From Ruminococcus sp. (GTDB lineage: Bacteria > Bacillota > Clostridia > Oscillospirales > Acutalibacteraceae): 44,468 nt of DNA. Both the position numbers and the translations under genes were made by a program. The number at the start of each line of letters is the position of its first letter. The first letter of the stretch is position 1. The stretch spans positions 1-44,468 of the forward strand of contig JAFRBD010000081.1 of assembly GCA_017405065.1 (NCBI GenBank). The letters run 5' to 3'. The notes under the pieces are model-generated. The model was not told the origin of the DNA. It saw nothing but the letters and a program-made list of their open reading frames with translations, and made no database searches. Positions 8,113-16,000 of the stretch are shown in pieces.

Positions 8113-8394
8113 CTATACCTCAAAGCAATAAAGGAAGTTTTCGATCGCTTCATCCAGATGAACGGGAGAGAGCCGCTCCTGATTGAAAGATTCGATCAGT
8201 GCCTCGAGCTTCACCCTGTCAAGGGAGATATCCCCGATGACGCGGATGACGGAATCACCCCGGTAAACTGAAATACCGTAGGTTTCATAGGCTCCGCTTT
8301 CTCGGTCATATTGGTGTTCCGTGTACAGTTCGTAGGATATCACGATTCGCCCCTTGTGAAGTATTTTCACACTATAGTGCGATTTTATCACCAT
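8113..8394 (-). CDS. Small conserved protein, DUF6514-like
   Basis: A 93-residue soluble protein, predicted mostly beta in the first two thirds (ISYELYTEHQYDRESGAYET, then YGISVYRGDSVIRVIGDIS) with a C-terminal helix (RVKLEALIESFN) and the ending SPVHLDEAIENFLYCFEV. This layout recalls the DUF6514 family of clostridial small proteins, whose function is unknown to me; the assignment is from memory and tentative. An AAAAGG site precedes the ATG. It is upstream of the radical SAM gene on the same strand, and its own upstream region carries a 16-base palindrome (8426-8441). Confidence 0.6.
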   Translation of the reverse strand: MVIKSHYSVKILHKGRIVISYELYTEHQYDRESGAYETYGISVYRGDSVIRVIGDISLDRVKLEALIESFNQERLSPVHLDEAIENFLYCFEV

Positions 8395-8425
8395 CCTTTG
8401 CCTTTTGCAAGCTTTTCTACAAAAG

Positions 8426-8441
8426 TGTAATGAACATTACA
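8426..8441. promoter_or_regulatory. Perfect palindrome upstream of the DUF6514-like gene (possible operator)
   Basis: TGTAATG-AA-CATTACA is a perfect dyad 32 bases before the start of the minus-strand gene at 8394. The TGTA-N8-TACA form is common for dimeric repressors. No regulator is assigned. Confidence 0.4.
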
Positions 8442-8500
8442 GCTTTCGACGGGATATCTCTGTTTTTGTAACCGAAACCGACTATCCTTGCGGAATCCGC

Positions 8501-8529
8501 TTGAATTGACGCGGCGGTTATGCTATGAT
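8501..8529 (+). promoter_or_regulatory. Predicted promoter of the ABC transporter operon
   Basis: -35 TTGAAT (8501-8506), 17-base spacer, and -10 TATGAT (8524-8529) preceded by TGC (extended -10). The repeat at 8593-8745 then lies inside the 5' untranslated region of the ABC operon. Confidence 0.6.
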
Positions 8530-8592
8530 GAAAATAAGCTATTAGATGAAAACAGTTAGGTGATCGCCGAATAATACATTTTCCGTATTTGA

Positions 8593-8745
8593 TGTCATTG
8601 CGAGGGAGCTTGCGACCGTGGCAATCCCACAAAGAGGGACTGAACGTTTCTCTTACTTCAAACATTATTAATGATAAGGGGATTGCTGCAGCCTGCCGTT
8701 TCACGGCACCTCTCTTAACGAGAGGCTTCGGGCTTCGCAATGACA
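8593..8745 (+). repeat. MITE-like repeat, family B, copy 1
   Basis: A 153-base element with terminal inverted repeats TGTCATTGCGA / TCGCAATGACA. Its first 47 bases are identical to the reverse complement of the other copy at 27022-27175, and its last ~20 bases also match, while the middle differs. An internal hairpin near the right end (CTCTC/GAGAG) is also present in copy 2 with changed but still paired bases. No transposase. Minus-strand reading frames here are artefacts. Confidence 0.85.
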
Positions 8746-8823
8746 CTTTTACTGTAATGTCGATTTGATCGGTGTTTATTGTTAGTTGATAGATATTTTT
8801 ATACACAAGATGTAGGATTACAT

Positions 8824-9840
8824 ATGGAAAATATGATTTATGCAGAGAATCTGCGCAAGGAATTTAAAAAAATCATCAAGGAACCCGGCGTAAAGGGAGC
8901 GGTCAAGTCGCTGTTCAAGCCGAAAAAGGAGATCGTCACCGCGGTGGACGATATTTCCTTTACCGTGCCGAAAGGAGAGATCCTCGGCTTTATCGGTCCC
9001 AACGGCGCGGGTAAGAGCACGGTCATCAAGATGCTGACCGGCATCCTCATGCCTACCTCGGGCATGTGCCGCATCAACGGACAGATCCCGCAGAAGGACA
9101 GAAAGAACTATGTGTGCGAGATCGGCGTCGTGTTCGGTCAGCGCACGCAGCTCTGGTGGGATCTGGCGCTCAGAGAGACCTACGCTGTTTTAAAGGAGAT
9201 CTATCAGGTCCCCGACGAGCAGTATCATCAGCGGATGGCTTTTTTGAACGAGGTGCTGGAGCTGGACGACTTCATCACCAGCCCCGTGCGCACCCTGTCG
9301 CTCGGACAGCGGATGCGCGCCGATATCGCCGCCTCGCTGCTCCATTCGCCGAAGGTGCTGTTCCTCGACGAGCCGACCATCGGTCTGGACGTCGTCGTCA
9401 AGGAGAATATCCGCAACGCGATCCGCAAGATCAACGAGGAGGAGGGGACGACCGTTATCCTCACCACCCACGACCTCGCCGATATCGAATTCCTCTGTGA
9501 GCGCATCGTGATGATCGACAGGGGCAAAAAGGTTTTTGACGGCAGTCTGTCCGGATTGAAGCATAATTTCGGCGACGTACGCACGCTCACGTTCGAGTTG
9601 GTGAACGCGCCCGACTTCAAGCTGCTCGATTATCACCGCCGTTTTCATCTGACAGAGGACGAGATCGGCGCTGAGCGCGACGGCAGTACGGTGAAGGTGC
9701 GCTTTGATACCGCCGAAGTGAGCGTCGAGGACGTCGTCTCCTATACGCTGTCGACCGTCCATGTCAAGGATCTGAATATCAAGGACGTCGAGATCGAAGA
9801 GATCATCAAGCGCCTGTACCGCCGCGAGGTGAGCCTATGA
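8824..9840 (+). CDS. ABC transporter ATP-binding protein (COG4586 type)
   Basis: The ATPase subunit of an ABC-2 type exporter. Walker A GPNGAGKST lies at residues 58-66, the signature LSLGQ at 158-162 and Walker B LFLDEPTIGLD at about 179-189, with the switch His in TTHDL. The 338-residue length and the N-terminal insertion (VKGAVKSLFKPKKE) before the core match the COG4586 family, which is encoded with two permeases (COG4587 and COG3694), exactly the order found here. ATG 8824 was preferred over an upstream TTG because AGGA lies just upstream and homology begins here; ATG 8833 is possible. The stop overlaps the next start (ATGA). The substrate is unknown; no drug or lantibiotic genes are adjacent. 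Confidence 0.93.
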   Translation: MENMIYAENLRKEFKKIIKEPGVKGAVKSLFKPKKEIVTAVDDISFTVPKGEILGFIGPNGAGKSTVIKMLTGILMPTSGMCRINGQIPQKDRKNYVCEIGVVFGQRTQLWWDLALRETYAVLKEIYQVPDEQYHQRMAFLNEVLELDDFITSPVRTLSLGQRMRADIAASLLHSPKVLFLDEPTIGLDVVVKENIRNAIRKINEEEGTTVILTTHDLADIEFLCERIVMIDRGKKVFDGSLSGLKHNFGDVRTLTFELVNAPDFKLLDYHRRFHLTEDEIGAERDGSTVKVRFDTAEVSVEDVVSYTLSTVHVKDLNIKDVEIEEIIKRLYRREVSL

Positions 9841-10664
9841 GCAGGATCAAGCGATTTTTCCGCACCTATCGTCCGTTCACGAGAGCGGGCATGCAGGAGA
9901 TGGTCGCCTACCGCGCGAACTTCTTCTGCTTTCTGATCGGCGAGATACTGTCCGCTTTCATCATGTACTTTGTGTGGAAGGCGGTCTTTCTCAGCTCCGA
10001 CAGCGAGACCTTCATGGGCTTTACCATGGAGGATATGGCGGTGTATCTGTTCATCACCTTCCTGACCGGTTACCTGACCTACTCCGACGGCGCGTTCGCG
10101 GTAGGGGAGGAGATCATTGAAGGTTCGATCGCCATGCGCATGATCCGTCCCTGCTCCTTTGAGATGAGCTTTCTGTTCCATGAGCTCGGCAATCGCCTCA
10201 TTTCGGCGGCGATGATCTTTGTCCCGATGGTCGCCGGTGTGGAAATCTACCGTTATGCGGTCAGCGGAGAGATCCGTTTTCAGATCGGCTGCTTCCTATT
10301 ATATATAGTGAGTTTGCTGCTCGCGTACATGATCTCCTTCTATTTTAATGTGTGTTACGGCTTTATGGCGTTTTTCTTCAAGAACCTGTGGGGGACGACG
10401 CTGATCAAAGAAACGCTTGTCAGCTTCCTGTCCGGTGCGATCGTTCCGCTGGCGTTCCTGCCCTCGTGACTGGCTGCCGTATTGAATATCCTGCCGTTCG
10501 CGTCGCTGTCGTATACGCCCGTGATGATCTATATGGGGATGTATTCGACCCCGCAGATCCTGTGGTGCTTTGCCTTGCAGCTTTTCTGGCTGATCGTGAT
10601 GTTCGGTTTGACAAAGCTGATCTGGCGCAGCGCGGTCAAGCATTTAGCGATACAGGGAGGCTGA
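9837..10664 (+). pseudogene. ABC-2 permease (COG4587 type) interrupted by an in-frame TGA
   Basis: The first permease of the exporter. Frame 1 reads 210 residues to a TGA at 10467-10469, then continues without a frame change to a natural stop at 10662-10664, giving a 275-residue protein if the TGA is read through. The sequence around the break is AIVPLAFLPS-stop-LAAVLNILPF. A Trp (TGG) is the natural residue there, because related permeases have a P-x-W-L motif before NILPF (family knowledge). Six hydrophobic segments are visible over the full length, two of them after the break. TGA serves as a normal stop in neighbouring genes, including the ATPase just upstream. A nonsense mutation or base-call error is most likely. 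The following base is C, a context known to favour read-through, so partial function is possible. Confidence 0.8.
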
Positions 10665-10668
10665 GAAT

Positions 10669-11460
10669 ATGCGCAGATATATACGCCTCCACCGCATCTT
10701 TATCGCCCAATACCTGAAAAAGCTGATGGAATACAAGGTCGATTTCCTGCTCGGGGCGATCGGTCTGCTGATCACGCAGGCGTTCCAGATCCTGTTCATC
10801 GGCATCATCTTCAGTCAAATCCCCGCTCTGATCGGCTACACCTTTCCGCAGATATTATTTATCTACGGCTTTTCACTGATCGCGAAGTCGCTCGATCATC
10901 TGTTTACCGATAACCTTTGGATGGTCGGCTACCGCATCGTCCGCAAGGGAGAATTCGATAAATACCTCACCCGTCCGATCAATACGCTGTATCATGTGAT
11001 CGCAGAGAATTTCTGCGTGGACGCGTTCGGCGAGATGCTGACCTGCGCGCTGCTGCTCGGCTGTTCCATCCCGCAGCTTGAGTTGCCGTTCCACTGGTAT
11101 ACCATCCCGCTGGCGCTGGTCGTCACGGTGTTTGCGACGCTGATCTATACCTCGCTGAAGATCATGACCTCCGCAATCTCGTTCTGGACAAAATCGAGCG
11201 GTCACATCACCCATATGCTGTATATGGCGAACGACTTCGCAAAATATCCCGTTTCCATTTACCATAAGGCGGTGCAGGTGATCATCACCTACGTGATCCC
11301 CTTTGCCTTTACCGCTTATTACCCGGCGAGCTATTTTTTGACCGGCGAGAATCCGCTGTTCTGCATCGGCGGAACGGTGATCGCCGGTACGGTGATGTTC
11401 GCGCTCGCGCTGTTTGTATGGAACAGAGGGCTGAAAGCCTATGAGAGCGCGGGATCGTAA
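10669..11460 (+). CDS. ABC-2 permease (COG3694 type)
   Basis: The second membrane subunit of the exporter, 263 residues with about six transmembrane segments (for example FLLGAIGLLITQAFQILFIG, IPLALVVTVFATLIYTSLKI and TVIAGTVMFALALFVW). GGGAGG lies eight bases upstream, inside the end of the first permease gene, so the pair is coupled. It is intact, so only the first permease is broken. The substrate is unknown. Confidence 0.88.
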   Translation: MRRYIRLHRIFIAQYLKKLMEYKVDFLLGAIGLLITQAFQILFIGIIFSQIPALIGYTFPQILFIYGFSLIAKSLDHLFTDNLWMVGYRIVRKGEFDKYLTRPINTLYHVIAENFCVDAFGEMLTCALLLGCSIPQLELPFHWYTIPLALVVTVFATLIYTSLKIMTSAISFWTKSSGHITHMLYMANDFAKYPVSIYHKAVQVIITYVIPFAFTAYYPASYFLTGENPLFCIGGTVIAGTVMFALALFVWNRGLKAYESAGS

Positions 11461-11486
11461 GACAGATGCGCCGTTTTCGGTAATCG

Positions 11487-11602
11487 GTAGGGGACGGCGG
11501 TTCCCGACGTCCCGAGTATGACGGGCGTTACTGTTGTCGAAAGCGCCGGATAGGACACAAACCTACCTGCCATGCGGGACGTCGACAAGCGCCGTCCCCT
11601 AC
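11487..11602. repeat. Palindromic repeat element, family C
   Basis: Outer arms GTAGGGGACGGCG (11487-11499) and CGCCGTCCCCTAC (11590-11602) are perfect inverted repeats. Inner arms CGACGTCCCG (11505-11514) and CGGGACGTCG (11575-11584) also pair. The 116-base unit, with no coding capacity, resembles a miniature inverted-repeat element. Only one copy is in this window. Confidence 0.65.
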
Positions 11603-11644
11603 AAGATTTCACTGATCACTCATCGCTCATTATAGGTGTATCAT

Positions 11645-12739
11645 ATGAAAAATCCGTTTCTTTCCGTATCGGAAACCGACCGAACAGAATACTTATCCGC
11701 TCGCTGTTCGCTCAACCGCGCCGTGCTTGCGAAGCTCCCGATTTACGGGATCGAGGACGGGATCGAGGGGATGACCTTCAAGGAGATCTTTTCGACCCCC
11801 GCTATCGTCGCCGGGATCCGCCGCGCGTCAAAGCGCTACGGCGTCGATCTGAGCGATAAGCCCGACTATCTGCTGCCGCAGCTGCTGGACAGGTCGCTCG
11901 TTTCAGATAACGCGCGTTATCGTCAGATGGGGGAGACGGTCGTCAAAAAATTCGGCAGCCGCCTCGGTCTGATCCTGCTGACCCTGAAAACGGGCTTGCA
12001 GGAGAACCGCGCCGCGCGCGACGACTGGGACGACGCGTGCTGGGAGTTCTGGAGCGCTCTTGACACCGTGATTTTTACGGGCGGTCTGGCAAGCTCCATG
12101 CTCGGCAGACGCTTTAAAGAGCATATCCTGACGATCTTTGACACGGCGCGGGTGAAGCCTTACCATATCATGCTGTTCGACAACGGCACCTATATCGGTG
12201 TGATGGGCGTCGCCCAGCGGCTGATGGCGGACGATACCGTGTCGCTGGTGATGGATTTCGGTCACACCGGCGTCAAGCGGGCGGTCATCAAAAAAGCGGG
12301 AGGGGAGATCGCGGAGTTTTCTCCGCAGGAGAGTCTGCCCTCTCTGCATATGCAGAGCCGTTTTGACAGTGAGGATGAAAAGCGTCGGGAGGCGATCGCT
12401 CTCCACCGCTATATCGTCACGACGATCGCCAAATCCTATCGCATCGGACTGAACGACGCGCCCTTGAGCAATACGGTGCTGATCAGCATCGCGAATTACA
12501 CCCATAACGGTATGCTGAACAGTGTGCGCGGCGGTTACGCAAAGCTCTGCGTGATCGGTTCGGATTACGCGAGAGTGCTGGAGGACGATCTGTCCGGCGA
12601 GCTTCACCGGGATATCAAAGTCCGTCTGGTGCATGACAGCACCGCTTCGGCGCTGTACTTTTCAGGCGTCGACAATTCCGTGTGCATCACGCTCGGAACG
12701 GGCTTCGGCGTCGGGTTCCCGGATATCAGGCTGAACTGA
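11645..12739 (+). CDS. Uncharacterised protein with actin/hexokinase-like (ASKHA, ROK-like) features
   Basis: A 364-residue soluble protein. The sequence shows glycine-rich nucleotide-site motifs: FTGGLASSMLG (about 143-153), VMDFGHTGVKRAVIKK (about 204-219) and, at the C-terminus, VHDSTASALYFSG followed by CITLGTGFGVGFP. This pattern is that of the ASKHA superfamily (sugar kinases, ROK proteins, acetate kinase, actin), but I do not recognise a family with a known substrate. ATG 11645 was chosen because AGGTG lies six bases upstream. The neighbours (ABC exporter upstream, pullulanase downstream) do not fix the role, although a sugar-kinase-like function would fit the starch context (inference). 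Confidence 0.6.
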   Translation: MKNPFLSVSETDRTEYLSARCSLNRAVLAKLPIYGIEDGIEGMTFKEIFSTPAIVAGIRRASKRYGVDLSDKPDYLLPQLLDRSLVSDNARYRQMGETVVKKFGSRLGLILLTLKTGLQENRAARDDWDDACWEFWSALDTVIFTGGLASSMLGRRFKEHILTIFDTARVKPYHIMLFDNGTYIGVMGVAQRLMADDTVSLVMDFGHTGVKRAVIKKAGGEIAEFSPQESLPSLHMQSRFDSEDEKRREAIALHRYIVTTIAKSYRIGLNDAPLSNTVLISIANYTHNGMLNSVRGGYAKLCVIGSDYARVLEDDLSGELHRDIKVRLVHDSTASALYFSGVDNSVCITLGTGFGVGFPDIRLN

Positions 12740-12767
12740 CGGCGAGCAGGGGTTCGGGCCGATCGTT

Positions 12768-12848
12768 TCGAGTTGTTAGTTTTGAGTTGACAGATCGTGC
12801 ATTGTGACAATAATCATTCTGTCAACTGAAAACTCGAAACTAAAACTC
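12768..12848. repeat. Imperfect inverted repeat between the ASKHA-like gene and the pullulanase
   Basis: Arms 12779-12794 and 12818-12833 (GTTTTGAGTTGACAGA against TCTGTCAACTGAAAAC) pair at 15 of 16 positions, with weaker pairing outside. There is no clear T-run on either strand. It may be another small dispersed palindrome or a weak terminator. The rest of the 325-base gap holds the AT-rich pullulanase promoter region. Confidence 0.5.
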
Positions 12849-12993
12849 CGCCAACTCTCAACCACCATCTGCCCGCCGTAATTTTGTGCAAATAAAGAAT
12901 TGCATTGTCACAATTAACAAAAAAATGACAAAAAGATTGTGAAAAAAATCATCGTGAAATCTTGTTTTTTTCATTTATTTATTTTTGCAGTTA

Positions 12994-13030
12994 TGCTATA
13001 ATGATTGTAATTGGAATAGTATGCTGTTCC
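12994..13030 (+). promoter_or_regulatory. Predicted extended -10 promoter and adjacent inverted repeat before the pullulanase
   Basis: TGC-TATAAT (12994-13002) is a consensus extended -10 element in an AT-rich tract with no good -35. The inverted repeat GGAATAG-TATG-CTGTTCC (13013-13030) begins at or just after the expected start of transcription. It could be an operator or a 5' mRNA stem; one pair would be G-U in RNA. The GGAGAGG ribosome binding site follows before 13065. Confidence 0.6.
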
Positions 13031-13064
13031 ATAGTACGTATTTTTTTATTAAGGAGAGGATTAC

Positions 13065-16000
13065 ATGAAAATTCGTAGGATTATCTCCGTAGTTCTGACT
13101 GTGCTGATGCTGATGTCAGTCTTCACCGTAGCGGCTTCCGCCGCTGAGGCTGATCTGGCTGAGTCCGGCTACGCCAACCAGACCTATCTTGAGAACTACG
13201 CCACTAAGGCGGCTGCGGCAAACGATCTCGGCGCTACTTATACGCCGACCGCCACTACCTTTAAGGTATGGGCTCCCGAAGCTTCCTCCGTGCAGGTAAA
13301 AATGTTTACCACCGGTACCGACGCTGAGTCGGGCGCTGCCGTTCTCGGCACCTCCGCCATGACTTATGACAGCACCACCGGTATCTGGTCGCTCACCAAA
13401 ACCGGCGACTTAAAAAACACCTACTACACCTATCTCGTGACCCGCAGCGGCGTTGTCAGCGAGACTGTTGACCCCTATGCCAAGGGCGTCGGCGCGAACG
13501 GCGACCGTTCCATGGTCGTCGATCTCGACTCCACAGACCCTGTCGGCTGGGATCAGGACAGCCATGTGCTGTTCAATAACCCCGGTGAAGCGGTCGTATG
13601 GGAGATCCATGTCCGCGATTTCTCCATCGACGTTTCCTCCGGCGTATCTGAAGCCAACCGCGGTAAGTACCTCGCGTTCACCGAGGGCAACACTACCGTT
13701 AACAACGGCGGCGCCGTCGCTTCCTGCGTAGACTATCTCGTAGAGCATAACGTCAACTGCGTACAGCTCATGCCGATCGAGGACTTTGCCTCCATCGACG
13801 AGACCGACAACCAGATCAAGCGCAACTGGGGTTACGATCCCAAGAACTATAACGTTCCCGAAGGTTCCTACTCCTCCGATCCTTACGACGGCAATGTTCG
13901 TATCAAGGAATTCAAGATGCTGGTCCAGGCGCTGCATGACCGCGGTATCTCCGTTGTCATGGACGTTGTTTACAACCACACCTTCGTCCGCGAGGGTTCT
14001 CCCTTCTCCAAGACCGTTCCGAAATACTTCTATCGTATGTCCAATATGAACAGCAACACCTACCACAACGGTTCCGGTCTGGGCAACGTACTGTCCTCCG
14101 AAAAGGCGATGACCCGTAAGTACATCCAGGATTCTCTGCTTTATTGGACTAACGAGTATCATATCGACGGTTTCCGCTTCGACCTGATGGGCTGCTTCGA
14201 CACCACATCCGTCAAGGCTTGGCGTTCCGCGCTGGATCAGATCAGCCCCAAGATCCTGATGTACGGCGAGCCCTGGGCGGGCGGCTCCGATAACGGTATC
14301 TCCTCCACTCAGGCAGTCGGCAAGACGACTCTGAGCCAGCTGACCAGAGTCGGCGGCTTCAACGAGGGCTACTCCGACGGCTTAAAGGGCAGCCATGAGA
14401 CCGCTACCGGTACCGGCTTCCTCAACGGCGGCGCTGCTACCGAGGTGCTGAAGGCTGCGGGCGGTACATCCTCCGAGATGACCGGCGCAAAGCCCGAGCA
14501 GCTGATCAACTACACCGACAACCACGATAACTTCACGCTCTTTGATAAGATCCTTGCCGCGAACAAGACCTCCGGCTTCAAGACGGCAAAGGACGATCCC
14601 ACACTGTATAACACCAACAAGAATATCGTCAATAATCCCAGCGCTCAGGTTCTCGGTCAGATGAAGGTCGCGCTGACCTCCGCTCTGACCACACAGGGCA
14701 TTCCGTTCACCGTAGCGGGTACTGAGTTCTGCCGCACCAAGTACGGCGATCAGAACTCCTATCGTTCTCCCGACAACATGAACGCGATCGACTGGAGCCG
14801 CGCGAATACCTATCAGGAAATCGCCAACTACTATGCGGGTCTTGTCGCGATCCGTAAGGCTTGCTCCGCGTTCGGCGACACCACCGCTCAGAATGTTTCC
14901 ACTATCTCCGGCGCTACCGCATGGCAGATCACTAACAACAAGTCCGGCGAATGGAACAAAGTCATCGTCGCGCTGAACAACTCCTCTTCCGCGAAGAGCA
15001 TCAGCCTGTCCGGTTCATGGAATGTTGTTGCCAACGGCACCAAGGCGGGTACAACCTCTCTGGCCACCGCTTCCGGTTCCTACAGCATCCCCGCTTGGAG
15101 CGGCGTCGTATTGGTTGATTCCGCATCCTTCGGCAACTACACCCAGCCCGCTCTGGGCACCTCTGAGCTTACCGTAGAGCATTATACCCGTGACAGCGAG
15201 TCCGGTTCTTATTCCAAGGTTAAGACTGAAAACTTTGAGTACAAAGAAGGTCAGACATGGCGTGCTTCTCAGGATAATTCGATCCTGTTCGACCATCAAC
15301 TGACCAAAACCGAGTCTTCCGCTGCCGGCAACGCTACATTCGGCACGGTTACTGCTAATCAGAATATCACTGTTAAGTATTATTACACCAGAACCATCGG
15401 CTCCGGCGTTTTGACTGTCAACTTTATCGATAAAGCTACCGGCGGACAGGCGAAGGCTCCGATGAAGTATCGTCTGAAGAACGGCGACAAGTTCTCCATC
15501 CCCGCGACCCGTGTACAGGGCTATCAGCTCGATACTTCCAAGATCCCGGGTAAAACCGTAGATACTTTCGATTCCGCCAATCCCCCGACCTTTAACTTCT
15601 ATTACAACAAGCTCCCGTATACCAGCACCAAGGTGCATTATTATAATTCCAAGGGCTGGTCGTGGGTCAACTGCTACGCTTATGACGATCAGGGCAACGA
15701 GGCTCTCGGCGCGTGGGCGAATCAGGGCAAACGCGACAAGAGCGCGATGAAGGACGATCCCAATGAGTCTGATTCCAAGTGGCTCGTAGTCGACGTTCCC
15801 ACCGCGGCATGCTACGTCATGTTCCACAACACCAACGCGAACGCGCAGGTTCCCGATCAGGGAGAACCCGGCTACGAGGTCGCCGGTGAAGCGTGGATCA
15901 GGGATAACGTCACCAGCTTCAACTGCACCATCATCACCTCCCATATCGATCTTGCTACCGGTGAGAAGGTTTCCGCTGACGTGACCAATTCCTATACCAA

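Noticed and set aside
8417-8806. Minus-strand 129-codon frame
   Set aside because: It lies across repeat family B and the ABC promoter. A related frame over the other copy shows that it is repeat sequence, not a gene.
10467-10469. TGA as Trp (alternative genetic code) or selenocysteine
   Set aside because: TGA is used as a normal stop by several genes here, including the preceding ATPase gene. The expected residue is Trp, not Cys, and no selenocysteine insertion structure was seen.
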